The position numbers were made by a program, and so were the translations under genes. Positions 8,471-17,736 of a stretch of DNA of 51,663 bases are shown in pieces. Numbering within the stretch: position 1 is the stretch's first letter; the number at the start of each line of letters is the position of its first letter. The notes beneath the pieces were generated by a model, which was given only the letters and a program-made list of their open reading frames with translations, was not told the origin of the DNA and made no database searches. This DNA comes from Nocardia aobensis NBRC 100429 (GTDB lineage Bacteria; Actinomycetota; Actinomycetes; Mycobacteriales; Mycobacteriaceae), in NCBI RefSeq assembly GCF_000308375.1, contig NZ_BAFQ01000041.1:1-51663 (forward strand), written 5' to 3'.

Positions 8471-9688
8471 ATGTCCAAGATCAAGGTTGAAGGGACCGTC
8501 GTCGAACTCGACGGCGACGAGATGACCCGGATCATCTGGCAGTTCATCAAGGACAAGCTGATCCATCCGTACCTCGATGTGAACCTCGAGTACTACGACC
8601 TCGGCATCGAAACCCGCGACAAGACCGATGACCAGGTCACCGTCGACGCGGCCAACGCCATCAAGAAGCACGGCGTGGGCGTCAAATGCGCCACCATCAC
8701 CCCCGACGAGGCACGTGTCGAAGAATTCGGCCTCAAGAAGATGTGGCGTTCGCCGAACGGCACGATTCGTAACATTCTCGGCGGCACCATTTTCCGCGCG
8801 CCGATCATCATTTCCAATGTCCCGCGTCTGGTTCCCGGCTGGACCAAGCCGATCATCATCGGCCGTCACGCCTTCGGTGACCAGTACCGCGCCACCGATT
8901 TCAAGGTGCATCAGGCCGGCACCGTCACGATTCAGTTCACCCCGGAGGACGGCTCCGAGCCGATCGTCCACGAAGTGGTGAAGATGCCCGAGGACGGCGG
9001 CGTCGTCATGGGTATGTACAACTTCAAGAAGTCGATCGAGGACTTCGCGCGGGCGTCGCTGAACTACGGCCTGCAGCAGAACTACCCCGTCTACATGTCG
9101 ACGAAGAACACCATCCTGAAGGCCTACGACGGCATGTTCAAGGACACCTTCCAGGAGATCTTCGAGACCGAGTTCAAGGACGAGTTCGCGGCCGCCGGAC
9201 TGACCTACGAACACCGGCTGATCGACGATATGGTCGCCTCCGCGCTGAAGTGGGAAGGCGGCTACGTCTGGGCCTGCAAGAACTACGACGGCGACGTGCA
9301 GTCCGACACCGTGGCGCAGGGCTTCGGCTCGCTGGGCCTGATGACCTCCGTGCTGCTCACCCCGGACGGCCGCACCTGTGAGGCCGAGGCCGCGCACGGC
9401 ACGGTGACCCGCCACTTCCGGCAGCACCAGCAGGGCAAGCCCACCTCCACGAACCCGATCGCCTCGATCTTCGCGTGGACGCGGGGTCTGGCGCACCGCG
9501 GCAAGCTGGACAACACCCCCGAGGTCATCGGCTTCGCGCAGACCCTCGAGGACGTCGTCATCAAGACCGTCGAGAGCGGCCAGATGACCAAGGACCTGGC
9601 GCTGCTGGTCGGCGGCAACCAGGGCTATCTGACCACCGAGGAGTTCCTCGGCGTGCTGGATGCGAACCTGGCGCGCGAACTGAGCTGA
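8471..9688 (+). CDS. icd: NADP-dependent isocitrate dehydrogenase, homodimeric type
   Basis: This 405-residue cytosolic TCA-cycle enzyme oxidises isocitrate to 2-oxoglutarate and CO2 with NADP+. It is the eukaryote-like homodimeric type found in mycolata. It opens [20 protein letters not shown]. The substrate segment [20 protein letters not shown] lies near residue 92, and the metal-binding segment [19 protein letters not shown] near 247 supplies the key aspartates. The NADP loop has [17 protein letters not shown] near residue 305. The length equals family members. aggagg at 8453 supports the ATG at 8471. A strong hairpin after the gene suggests a monocistronic transcript. Confidence 0.97.
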   Translation: MSKIKVEGTVVELDGDEMTRIIWQFIKDKLIHPYLDVNLEYYDLGIETRDKTDDQVTVDAANAIKKHGVGVKCATITPDEARVEEFGLKKMWRSPNGTIRNILGGTIFRAPIIISNVPRLVPGWTKPIIIGRHAFGDQYRATDFKVHQAGTVTIQFTPEDGSEPIVHEVVKMPEDGGVVMGMYNFKKSIEDFARASLNYGLQQNYPVYMSTKNTILKAYDGMFKDTFQEIFETEFKDEFAAAGLTYEHRLIDDMVASALKWEGGYVWACKNYDGDVQSDTVAQGFGSLGLMTSVLLTPDGRTCEAEAAHGTVTRHFRQHQQGKPTSTNPIASIFAWTRGLAHRGKLDNTPEVIGFAQTLEDVVIKTVESGQMTKDLALLVGGNQGYLTTEEFLGVLDANLARELS

Positions 9689-9732
9689 ACGCTCACGACC
9701 GGCCGGAATCCGGCGCGGCCGGTAGACATATC

Positions 9733-9774
9733 CGGGCACCCGCCCCCACCGATCCCGGTGGCCGCGGGTGCCCG
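9733..9774 (+). terminator. hairpin terminator after icd
   Basis: Perfect 10-base arms cgggcacccg (9733-9742) and cgggtgcccg (9765-9774) enclose a 22-base loop, followed by aattgctttcc. A second inverted repeat, accggcc/ggccggt (9698-9704 and 9717-9723), precedes it. The tandem hairpins without a pure T-run are typical of actinobacterial terminators. Confidence 0.65.
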
Positions 9775-9843
9775 AATTGCTTTCCGCACCCCATCGCGTG
9801 AGTCGAATCACCCCGGCCGCCGGTATCGCCGCGGCGACCGCGC

Positions 9844-11163
9844 GTGTTGGCCACACCCATGGCCGACTCAGCTCCCGTGCGCACCGCACCACCCGTCGAC
9901 TTCCCATCGGAGTCACCCGCGAGTGCCGCGTCGTCCCGTGCGGCGCTCGGCTCCGGCGCGGCGCCGCGGACTCGCACCGATTGGCACATTCCGGCGATCC
10001 TCGCGCTGGCGCTCGGCGGTTTCGGGATCGGCACCACCGAATTCGTCACCATGGGACTGCTGCCCGACATCGCCGCGGACCTGCATGTTTCGGAGCCCAC
10101 CGGCGGACATGCCGTCTCGGCGTACGCGCTGGGCGTGGTGGTCGGCGCGCCCGTGATCGCGGCGCTGTGCGCCCGGATGCCGCGCAAGCGCCTGCTGATC
10201 GCCTTGATGGTCGCGTTCACCATCGGAAATATCGCCTCGGTGCTGGCCCCGGCCTTTCCCGCTCTGGTCGCGGCCCGGTTCGTCGCGGGCCTGCCGCACG
10301 GCGCCTATTTCGGCGTGGCCTCGCTCGCGGCCGCCTCGCTGGCTCCGGTGGGGCAGCGGGCCAAGGCCGTCGCCGCGGTGATGCTGGGCCTGAGCGCCGC
10401 CAATGTGGTGGGCGTCCCCGCCGCCACCTGGCTGGGGCAGGGCCTCGGCTGGCGCGACGCCTATGTGGTCGTGGCCGTCATCGGGCTCGCCACGGTGTTC
10501 GCGATCAGCCGCTTCGTACCCGATCTGCACGGGGTCCGGGTGACCGATCCCCGCACCGAACTCACCGCGCTACGCCGTCCGCAGGTGCTGCTGACGCTGC
10601 TGGTCGGCGCGGTCGGATTCGGCGGCATGTTCGCGGTCTACACCTACATCACCTCGACCCTCACCGACGTCGCCGGCCTGGGACAGGGCCTCGTACCGAT
10701 CGTGCTGGCCCTGTTCGGCCTGGGGATGGTCGCGGGCAATATCGGCGGCGGCGTCCTCGCCGACCGCGGCGTGGACCGCTCGATCTTCGTCGCACTCAGC
10801 GCGATGGTCGTCATCCTCGCGGGTTTCGTTGCGGCAGCCCACAACCCGTTCACCGCCGCTGCGGGCGCCTTCCTGGTCGGCGCCTCCGGAGCCGCACTGG
10901 CTCCCGGCCTGCAGACCCGCCTGATGGACGTCGCTGACGACGCCCAAACCCTCGCCGCCGCCCTCAACCACGCGGCGTTGAACATCGCCAACGCGGCGGG
11001 CGCGTGGCTGGGCGGGCTGGTGATCGCGGCGGGACTGGGATACACCGCGCCAGCCGTCGTGGGAGCGGGCCTCGCCGTCGCGGGGGTGTTCCTGTTCACC
11101 GTCACTGTGTGGTCGGCTCGCCGGGTGTCATCGCACCACCAGGCCGCCGTCGGCCGCGGCTGA
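9844..11163 (+). CDS. MFS transporter, DHA1 family (AraJ/Cml-like efflux)
   Basis: This 439-residue, 12-helix major facilitator has a Pro/Ala-rich N-terminal tail of about 45 residues. TM1 contains LALGGFGIGTTEFVTMGLLP, typical of the DHA1 efflux group that includes chloramphenicol exporters and AraJ. Motif A appears as ALCARMPRKRLL after TM2, and RFVAGLPHGAYFGVASL lies in TM4. A large cytoplasmic loop separates the two halves near residue 230. The GTG at 9844 is used here; an in-frame ATG five codons later is equally possible and no strong ribosome site decides. A drug or metabolite efflux role is inferred from the family only. Confidence 0.85.
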   Translation: MLATPMADSAPVRTAPPVDFPSESPASAASSRAALGSGAAPRTRTDWHIPAILALALGGFGIGTTEFVTMGLLPDIAADLHVSEPTGGHAVSAYALGVVVGAPVIAALCARMPRKRLLIALMVAFTIGNIASVLAPAFPALVAARFVAGLPHGAYFGVASLAAASLAPVGQRAKAVAAVMLGLSAANVVGVPAATWLGQGLGWRDAYVVVAVIGLATVFAISRFVPDLHGVRVTDPRTELTALRRPQVLLTLLVGAVGFGGMFAVYTYITSTLTDVAGLGQGLVPIVLALFGLGMVAGNIGGGVLADRGVDRSIFVALSAMVVILAGFVAAAHNPFTAAAGAFLVGASGAALAPGLQTRLMDVADDAQTLAAALNHAALNIANAAGAWLGGLVIAAGLGYTAPAVVGAGLAVAGVFLFTVTVWSARRVSSHHQAAVGRG

Positions 11164-11279
11164 TCGTCTGCTCCGGGCGGGAAGCTCAGTGTCGGTGCGG
11201 TACGGCAGCGCGTGACGATCCGACCGCGCCCTACTCCTGGCAGTGAGAAGCCGTCCCGGCAGCTCGCTACGATGACGGC

Positions 11280-11330
11280 GTGCCGCATACCGCTGACCGG
11301 ACGGTGACACGACCGCTGCCGAAATCATGA
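11280..11330 (+). CDS. possible leaderless 16-codon upstream ORF
   Basis: A good -10 hexamer, tacgat (11268-11273), sits seven bases before a GTG at 11280, the spacing for a leaderless mRNA. The frame encodes MPHTADRTVTRPLPKS. It stops at a TGA (11328-11330) that overlaps the next gene's ATG (11327). This could couple translation to the oxidase gene, which has no ribosome site of its own. The peptide resembles nothing known, and the call rests only on spacing and overlap. Confidence 0.35.
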   Translation: MPHTADRTVTRPLPKS

Positions 11331-12589
11331 GTGCCGCTGAGGTTTCCGCCGCCGAATTCGACACCGACTTCGGTGGCTTGCATCGAGCCACACCTCGAGC
11401 GATTCATCGGTTGCCGTCCGCCTTTCCGTCCGCCCTGCTCGGCTCCGGCCGGCCGTTGACGCTGCGGGGCTCCGGGCATTCCTGCGCGGGGCAGACGGTC
11501 ACCGCCGGCGAGCTGCTCGTGACGTACGCGCCCGAGAGCGCGACCCGGGAGATCCGGGACCTCGGCGAGGGATTGTTCGAGGTCCCCGCGGGTGCGAGCT
11601 GGCACGGGCTGGAGCGTTATCTGAACCGGCGCGGCCGGGCGTTTCCGGTTCTGCCGAATTATCTGCACATGTCTGTCGGGGGCACCCTGTCGGTCGGCGG
11701 CGCCGGGTCCGAGTCGATCCGATCCGGCTGGCAGGTCGACCAGGTGGAGCGCATTCAGTTGATCGACGGAACCGGAAGCAGCCGTTGGTGTTCCCGAACC
11801 GAACACGGCGAGTTGTTCCGGTTCGCGCTCGGCGGACTGGGCGCCGTGGGCCTGATCGAGCGAGCGGTACTCCGGACGGTGGAATACGAGCCGCGGATAC
11901 ACGAGCATCGGGACGATCACGCGACGCTCGGCGCACTGGCCGAACATACCGCCCGAGTCGCGCGGGCCGGCGACGTCGACTCCTACTGGGGAATGTCCCG
12001 GCACGGCCGAATCCGGTCGGTAACCGGATGGCGTGGCGACGGCCCGGCCCGACCGTGTGCCGGCGAGAACTGCGCCGTCCTCACCGAGTCACCGATGTGG
12101 GAAACCGATCCGCATGCCGCACCGCCGCCTCCCGCCGATCGGGGACGGATGTGGGCCGACTACGTGGTACCGGCAGAACACTGTGTCGCGATGTTCGAAG
12201 CTGTTGCGGCGCAGCTGGATCGGGCTCCCTTCGACGATCCTTCGACCATGATCTACGCGCTGGTCGTGCGCCGTCCGACCGACGCGGTTCCCTTCGCCTT
12301 CGCACCGGTCCTCACCGCACCCGTCTCGGTCGGGGTGGGACTGTATGCCACCGTCGACCGCGATCCGGCCGCCGAAGCCGCTGTCAGGCAGACCTTTCGC
12401 GACTTGCAGCGACGCTGTTGCGAGCTGGGCGGCCGCCCGTACCTGTACGGAGTCGTCGACCTCGAAGACGCAAAGATTGCCGGCCTCTACGGCGACGACC
12501 TCGATAGGCTCGCCGAACTCCGTGCCTTACTGCGGCTCGGGCACGTCAACGCGAATCTTCCGATCGTGCGAGCGGCCGTGCGGGCCTGA
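11327..12589 (+). CDS. FAD-binding oxidase, cytokinin-dehydrogenase-like (VAO/PCMH family)
   Basis: This 420-residue flavoprotein oxidoreductase of the vanillyl-alcohol-oxidase family has the FAD segment LTLRGSGHSCAGQT near residue 45. The His in GHS is at the position that carries covalent FAD in cytokinin dehydrogenases. GGTLSVGGAGSESIRSGWQV near residue 123 matches the family's second FAD loop, and FALGGLGAVGLIERAVLRT follows near residue 165. It is shorter than plant enzymes (about 500 residues). Cytokinin dehydrogenases cleave the isoprenoid side chain of adenine cytokinins, but the real substrate here is unknown. The gene is convergent with a possible prenyltransferase gene and overlaps it by 63 bases. 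Confidence 0.75.
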   Translation: MSAAEVSAAEFDTDFGGLHRATPRAIHRLPSAFPSALLGSGRPLTLRGSGHSCAGQTVTAGELLVTYAPESATREIRDLGEGLFEVPAGASWHGLERYLNRRGRAFPVLPNYLHMSVGGTLSVGGAGSESIRSGWQVDQVERIQLIDGTGSSRWCSRTEHGELFRFALGGLGAVGLIERAVLRTVEYEPRIHEHRDDHATLGALAEHTARVARAGDVDSYWGMSRHGRIRSVTGWRGDGPARPCAGENCAVLTESPMWETDPHAAPPPPADRGRMWADYVVPAEHCVAMFEAVAAQLDRAPFDDPSTMIYALVVRRPTDAVPFAFAPVLTAPVSVGVGLYATVDRDPAAEAAVRQTFRDLQRRCCELGGRPYLYGVVDLEDAKIAGLYGDDLDRLAELRALLRLGHVNANLPIVRAAVRA

Positions 12590-13633
12590 GCTCGGTCTCG
12601 GAGGGATCTCCCACGTCGGTGTGCCGTAGACGTTCAGTTTGTCGATGCCATGTTCCGGTGAAAAGCCGAGTGCGAGCGCTGAACAACGCCATATCGCGCC
12701 ACAGGACCGCGCGGCGTGACCCATCGCATCGATCGCCCGTGTGCTGCCGTGGTGCCGCACCGCCAGCTCACGTACGAGCGCGTTGATGTCGTCGGAGCGC
12801 TTCGTAGCCAAAGACACGGTGTATGAAGGGTCTTCATCTCCGTGGCGGGTGCAGCAGACGAAGTAGCTGAAGTCGTGCAAGTGGGCGGCGTCGACACCGC
12901 ACCGGGTGAATTCGGACAGTGTTTCCCACGCGGACTCGCCGAAATAGCGGACCAATTTCATCGGCACCGCTACGTCTCGGGAGCGTGCTCGCAGGTAGAG
13001 CTTGTACGTCGGGCGGGCGTGCGCGTCGACCTCTATCGCCAGCCCGGCGTTGCGAAACAGATCGTCGTTCACGGGTATCGGACACAATCCCTCGAACCCG
13101 GGCCACCGTCGGCTCACGGCCTCGAAGGCATCGGCCCTCGCGGCCCCGCTGCAGTACACCTTCAGGCCGGCAAGGCGATCCGGCTCGGCGGGGTGGTGCA
13201 CCATCCCGAGCCACATCGCCGGGCGTCGACCCCACTCGATCGCGGCAGGATCAGGGTAAACAGTGGTGACGAACGCGTGCAGAAGGTCGACCACCTCGTC
13301 GTTCCCATCCGGCAGCCAGGAAACCAGCCGCGCGATGGCGGCGAGGTATGCCTCCAGCCGAACCGTGAACTCCGGTTCCCAGGTAGTGGTTTCGGTGATG
13401 TAGCGCAGCAGGCGGGCGGAGTGTCCCCGCCCGCCGGTCACGCTGGCTTCGAACGGCATCCCGGACAGTGTGATCCCGCTGGAGCGACTCCCGCGCGGTG
13501 TGTGTGTGTCCAATCGGCCACCACAGGCCAGAAGCAGCACCGAGCGAAGAGATTCCGGCGTGCAACCGGTCCCGATCCGCTCGGCGACATCGACCAGGAA
13601 GTCCCCGGCCGACCGGGCCGTCGCGGCTGTCAC
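12527..13633 (-). CDS. possible ABBA-fold aromatic prenyltransferase
   Basis: This protein has 368 residues and starts MTAATARSAGDFLVDVAERI. Its layout suggests the alpha-beta-beta-alpha prenyltransferase barrel (DMATS and cyanobactin-type enzymes). Helices alternate with short strands of the kind seen in that fold: GMPFEASV near residue 58, AGLKVYCSG near 154, PTYKLYLRARSR near 209, SYTVSLATKRSD near 273 and IDKLNVYG near 330. In ABBA enzymes, Lys, Tyr and Arg on such strands hold the diphosphate. This reading is by pattern, not by a firm motif. If correct, it would attach a dimethylallyl group to an aromatic compound or peptide. The GTG start overlaps the preceding stop (GTGA), so it is coupled to a T7SS-type gene. 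Confidence 0.42.
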   Translation of the reverse strand: MTAATARSAGDFLVDVAERIGTGCTPESLRSVLLLACGGRLDTHTPRGSRSSGITLSGMPFEASVTGGRGHSARLLRYITETTTWEPEFTVRLEAYLAAIARLVSWLPDGNDEVVDLLHAFVTTVYPDPAAIEWGRRPAMWLGMVHHPAEPDRLAGLKVYCSGAARADAFEAVSRRWPGFEGLCPIPVNDDLFRNAGLAIEVDAHARPTYKLYLRARSRDVAVPMKLVRYFGESAWETLSEFTRCGVDAAHLHDFSYFVCCTRHGDEDPSYTVSLATKRSDDINALVRELAVRHHGSTRAIDAMGHAARSCGAIWRCSALALGFSPEHGIDKLNVYGTPTWEIPPRPSSGPHGRSHDRKIRVDVPEPQ

Positions 13634-15771
13634 GTCTCTTGCGTGTCGGTGCTCGGCGGGTGTGCGGAGGTCGTCGACGACGCGGAGACCACTGTGGTCG
13701 GTTGGACGACGGCGTTCGCCTGTAGCTGTCCCTCCTGGCTCGGATCGCCTGCACCGGCCGGTCGGAAGAATCCTCCGAACTTACCGAATGCCCCGTTGTC
13801 GTAGTTCGGAAGGTCTTTCAGATCGACGTGCCGCATCTGGCCGTCGGTGATGATGTAGTAGTTGTCGGTGCCCTCGCGAACGATTACCGCGCTGCGATCG
13901 GCCCATTGCACGACATCGCCGGTATGCAGATTCGAAGGGTCCACCGGGGTCGCCTGCGCGTAGGCGCTGCCATACGCGGCGGCCGCATCGCTGCCGTTCG
14001 GATTGTTGAACGCCCTGTTCACGGCGTCGGCCACGACTGCCGGAACCTTCTGCGGCGTACTGCCGTCCGGCAGTTTCATGTCGACCATGGAATTGCCGAT
14101 ATGCGGGGGCGTGCCGGAAGCCGGCGTGGCCGAGACGGCCGATGCCGGATTGGTGTAGGCGGCCTGCTGCGCGGTGGCGCCCGTCGCCGTCTGCGCCGCA
14201 TTTGCCTCGGGCAGAAGCGAATTCGCCTGTCTTCCGAGAGCGGAGGACAGGGGGTTCTGGCCGTACTGCGATGCGGGGTTGTTCTGATTACCCCCCTGGT
14301 TCATGAATCCGCCCGACCCGAAGTTCCCCATCGGATTATTCATGTACCCAGCCAAGGGATTCATGGCCCCCATTTGCGGGCTCGCGGACGCGGCGCTCGT
14401 GCCGGCCGAATTCTGACCGGTGGTCCCGGCGCCGCTGGTGTTACCGGTGAGGGCGTTCGCTATCTGGTCCCATGCCGTGGAATCGCCCGAGGCCGTGCCA
14501 CTGGTCGAATCGGTGCCGGTACCGTCGCCGGTACCTGTGCCTGTTCCGCTCGCTCCGTCGGTATTCCAGGGATCCGTGATATCGGTCGTATCGGTCTGGG
14601 ATTGGCCGTCGGTGAGACCGCCGAAAATGTCGCTGTAGTCCGTCTGGTCGGCTAGATCGGTGGTGCCGGAAGTGTCGGAGACGGGCGTGTAGGGCGTCGC
14701 CGGCGCTGCGGGCGCCGCGGGGGCCGCCGGTGCGGCGGGCGCCGCCGGTTTCTCCGGTTCCTTCGGACCCGGATCGTCGACATGGTCCGCTTGCTTCTGA
14801 AACTTCATCGCCGTGTCGTCATAAATCTTGTTCCATTTGTCGACGGCGGTTTGGATGTGGCTGACGTAGTACTTCTGCTCTGCTTCCGGAGTGAGTACGA
14901 AGTTGTCGTTCTCTGTCTTACGGGTGTAGACGGTTTCGTCGGGGCCGGTGGTGTTGGCGCTCACATGCGGTCCGGGTAGGACTATCGTGTTCCCTTTCTG
15001 GGTGTACGTGCTGTAGTCCTGCTGGAGAAAGCCGTTGAGTTCATCCTTTACGCCCCGGAGCTTGGAGGCGCAGTCGAGAAGGTCCTTCTGGGTGGTCTTG
15101 GTCGTGAAATTGACGTCCTTGCTTTTATCTTTATATGTTTCCTCTCGCGAGTCGAAGGTCTTTTTGAAGGTGTCGTACCTGTCTATGACATTGGACCATC
15201 CCTCAGGCTTGTCGAGTTGGTGTTGCTCCAGTAGGGAATTGAAGTCCGGTGCGTCCTTCGGGTTGCGCGAGCCGAGTGAATCGAATCCGGCCTGCATGGT
15301 GTCCTGAGTGTCCTGGATCAGTTCTAGGAGTGACTGACTCCGCCCTTTGGGAACATAAAGGAGTACCTCCTCGAAATGCTTCTTGCCATCGCTGGGGAGA
15401 AAGCCGAAATCTTTGTCGAATTTAGCCGGAGCGTCGGTCTTCTCGTTGTCCTGCTTAGTTTTCTGGGCATTTTTGTACGCCATCGCTTCGTCGAGGTTAT
15501 CGTCGCCCAGCGCCTTGGCGAGCTCTTTGTAGTCGCTGTCTTTTCGTGGATCCCAGTTGCCCTCATTGCGCAGCCCGATCGACGTTACGAGATCTTGTCT
15601 ATCGTCTTTGTCCAGGCCGTTCCAGACTGTCTTGAAGTCTTCCGGAGACAGCTCGTCGAGTTCTTTCAGAATCTTGAGCGATTCGTCTTTGGTGTATGTG
15701 TCGTCATCCCAATTGACGTTGTGAGTGTCTTGGATCTCTTTGATCAGGGTGCCGGGATCCTTACCGGTCAT
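13630..15771 (-). CDS. large low-complexity T7SS-associated protein, unknown function
   Basis: This protein has 713 residues. Residues 1-330 are highly charged and helical (many Asp, Lys, Glu), with no signal peptide. A (AAP)n repeat, PAAPAAPAAPAAPAAPA, lies near residue 345. Residues 370-580 are a Gly/Ser/Thr/Asn/Gln-rich linker. A folded C-terminal domain of about 100 residues contains LHTGDVVQWADRSAVIVREG and GQMRHVDLKDLPNYDNG. Such tripartite proteins are common as secreted or surface partners in mycolata T7SS loci, but I recognise no named domain. The ATG overlaps the upstream stop by 4 bp, and its own stop overlaps the next start by 4 bp. DNA for the N-terminal third is visibly more A+T-rich than its neighbours. 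Confidence 0.75.
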   Translation of the reverse strand: MTGKDPGTLIKEIQDTHNVNWDDDTYTKDESLKILKELDELSPEDFKTVWNGLDKDDRQDLVTSIGLRNEGNWDPRKDSDYKELAKALGDDNLDEAMAYKNAQKTKQDNEKTDAPAKFDKDFGFLPSDGKKHFEEVLLYVPKGRSQSLLELIQDTQDTMQAGFDSLGSRNPKDAPDFNSLLEQHQLDKPEGWSNVIDRYDTFKKTFDSREETYKDKSKDVNFTTKTTQKDLLDCASKLRGVKDELNGFLQQDYSTYTQKGNTIVLPGPHVSANTTGPDETVYTRKTENDNFVLTPEAEQKYYVSHIQTAVDKWNKIYDDTAMKFQKQADHVDDPGPKEPEKPAAPAAPAAPAAPAAPATPYTPVSDTSGTTDLADQTDYSDIFGGLTDGQSQTDTTDITDPWNTDGASGTGTGTGDGTGTDSTSGTASGDSTAWDQIANALTGNTSGAGTTGQNSAGTSAASASPQMGAMNPLAGYMNNPMGNFGSGGFMNQGGNQNNPASQYGQNPLSSALGRQANSLLPEANAAQTATGATAQQAAYTNPASAVSATPASGTPPHIGNSMVDMKLPDGSTPQKVPAVVADAVNRAFNNPNGSDAAAAYGSAYAQATPVDPSNLHTGDVVQWADRSAVIVREGTDNYYIITDGQMRHVDLKDLPNYDNGAFGKFGGFFRPAGAGDPSQEGQLQANAVVQPTTVVSASSTTSAHPPSTDTQET

Positions 15772-17702
15772 CGGATGCTCCTCTCTTCGCCGTGGAGCCC
15801 CGGGCCCACAGGGAAACTCGGATATTCGGCGGCAGATGAGCCGCTGCGGCCGGCTGAGCCCGTATCGACAGAAGCGGTGTTCGCGGCCGGCATCGGCACC
15901 TTTTCTATCACGCTCCGGAGTTGCGGATGTTCGGCAATCTGATCGTGGACGTACAACACGTCGCGCAGCATTCGGCGGTCATTCTTTCCTGTGAGCATCA
16001 GCGATATCAATTCGTCGGCCCGTCGCTCGAATGTCCGGCTGCGTTCCATATCCACATCCGATGGCGGTGAGACACTGCTGGAAATGACGGCAGAGGTGGC
16101 CGCGGGACGCGATGAGGCGGGCGGCGCGAATACGGCCGAGAAGGACGCGATACCGTCTTGGTCGGCTGGAGGGGAGAGTGGCCGAGTGTTCGCGGGAACC
16201 CGGTCTCCGGCCCCGAGCGAATTCAGAACCTCCTGTCTCCGGATTCGCTGCGCCCAAACCTCCGGTGTGGCGTCGGACATAGCCTGCCGGGCCAGCGCAT
16301 CGGCGTCGCGAGCCAGTTGCGCGCAGACCGCGCGGATGTCGGAGTCCGATACCTCGGCTGCACGCTGTCGAGATGTTGCGGAGCCACCGGCGTCGAGTCG
16401 ATCGAAAAGACCCGCGCCGGGACTGGACAGGTCGACGGAGGTCTCTGTCGCGACCACCATGTCCGCGATAGCGACCTCGTTGCCCTGAGTGACACGCACG
16501 TAATCGTCCACCCCCGACGACGATGCGAGGGCGCGCAGGTGTCCGCGTTTCGCCCGAGCGGCGTGGTAGGCGAATTCGGTGACGATCCGCGCGGGGTCGG
16601 AGTTGTTTTCGAACGCTGTCATGGCTATCCGGCCCTCGGCGTCCAGGATCGAATCCCATTGCCATGGAATCAGAACCTCCGAGGGGACGAACAAGCCGGC
16701 GGGCAGCCACCCACGCCCTTCGGTCGACGTCAGCAGGACGACAGCGCCTTTTCTGTTCCGCACCACGCCGGTCGCCCACTCGACGCCCGGCGCGGAATCG
16801 CCGACGGCGAAGAGTACGGCGCTCAATAGTGTCCGGGCCAACGTCAGATCATCTTCCTCGCCGTCACCGACTACCAGCTGCGGCAGGCCCTGCCGGTGGC
16901 CGCGTACGGGCTGGGACGAGACCGAGAGCGGTCCTGGCCGCAGCGGTCTCGGCGGTTGGGGAGCCGGAACGGCGGACAGCGGGCCCGTCGGCCCCATGGG
17001 CGGCACGGCAGCGGTGGTCGGTGCTTCGGACTGCGTACCGGTCCCGTATCCGGCAGTGAAGACCCCGGCACCTTCTGGCGTGCTGTGCCCTCCGGGCATT
17101 ACATGTGCGAGAGGTGGCGCCGACTCGTCGACGCGATGTTCGGGGCTCGGCATCGAATGCGAAGCATCGATGGGCGTAACCGGATTCGCTCCGGCAAACG
17201 CCGGGATGCTGCCGTGACCCGGCTGCCCGGGGGTGGCCGTCGCCGGACCGGTCACTCCGTCGGTGTGGCCGCCGACGGGCCGCGCGGGAATGTCCGGCAT
17301 GCGCTGCGGCGAATCATTCGATATGCCCGGAGTTTTCGGAGTGTCACCGTCCAGTGCGCTGGGCCCATGAGTTACCGGACTCGGCCCGCCATGCGGACCG
17401 GCGTTGGAAATCTGCTGTCCCCCGGAGAGTTCGGTGTTTTCCATCCGTCCGGCCGCGGCTCGCAGATCGTGTGCGGTCCGTTCGGCCGACGCCGCCTGGG
17501 CTTCGGCTTTATCATGGCGTTTCCGGTAGTAATCCTTCAGCGCCCCGTGCATCGGATCTGCGATAGTGCCGTAGCCGTCCGGAAACTCCTTCAGCCAGCC
17601 CTCCGGAATCTCGCCCCATTTCCGCATGGCAGCTGCGTATCTCTCGAGTTGCTCGGCGTATACGCGCAGCTGATCAGGATCAAGATCCAGATAATTTGCC
17701 AT
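15768..17702 (-). CDS. ESX-associated protein with DUF5631/DUF5632-like region
   Basis: This protein has 644 residues. Residues 1-95 form a WXG100-like helical hairpin (LDPDQLRVYAEQLERYAAAM, then RKRHDKAEAQAASAERTAHD). Residues 95-290 are a Pro/Gly-rich linker. Residues 290-510 resemble the DUF5631/DUF5632 region of M. tuberculosis Rv3899c from the ESX-2 locus, with LARTLLSAVLFAVGDS, ATGVVRNRKGAVVLLTSTEG and GWLPAGLFVPSEVLIPWQWD. A last helical part follows after residue 560. A role as an ESX substrate or partner is inferred from this likeness. It is the second gene of a leftward operon, 34 bases after the YbaB-like gene. Confidence 0.75.
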   Translation of the reverse strand: MANYLDLDPDQLRVYAEQLERYAAAMRKWGEIPEGWLKEFPDGYGTIADPMHGALKDYYRKRHDKAEAQAASAERTAHDLRAAAGRMENTELSGGQQISNAGPHGGPSPVTHGPSALDGDTPKTPGISNDSPQRMPDIPARPVGGHTDGVTGPATATPGQPGHGSIPAFAGANPVTPIDASHSMPSPEHRVDESAPPLAHVMPGGHSTPEGAGVFTAGYGTGTQSEAPTTAAVPPMGPTGPLSAVPAPQPPRPLRPGPLSVSSQPVRGHRQGLPQLVVGDGEEDDLTLARTLLSAVLFAVGDSAPGVEWATGVVRNRKGAVVLLTSTEGRGWLPAGLFVPSEVLIPWQWDSILDAEGRIAMTAFENNSDPARIVTEFAYHAARAKRGHLRALASSSGVDDYVRVTQGNEVAIADMVVATETSVDLSSPGAGLFDRLDAGGSATSRQRAAEVSDSDIRAVCAQLARDADALARQAMSDATPEVWAQRIRRQEVLNSLGAGDRVPANTRPLSPPADQDGIASFSAVFAPPASSRPAATSAVISSSVSPPSDVDMERSRTFERRADELISLMLTGKNDRRMLRDVLYVHDQIAEHPQLRSVIEKVPMPAANTASVDTGSAGRSGSSAAEYPSFPVGPGLHGEERSIR

Positions 17703-17736
17703 AACTGGCCAATCCTCCCGCCCAGCCGTCCGAGCC

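Noticed and set aside
8081..9916. Long minus-strand frame opposite icd
   Set aside because: It is antisense to a clear, full-length icd gene and crosses the SAM-IV aptamer; no domain is recognisable.
14692..14750. Short tandem repeat that might suggest a CRISPR or VNTR
   Set aside because: It encodes the in-frame (Ala-Ala-Pro)n linker of a protein. The units are 9 bases with no spacers, so it is not CRISPR.
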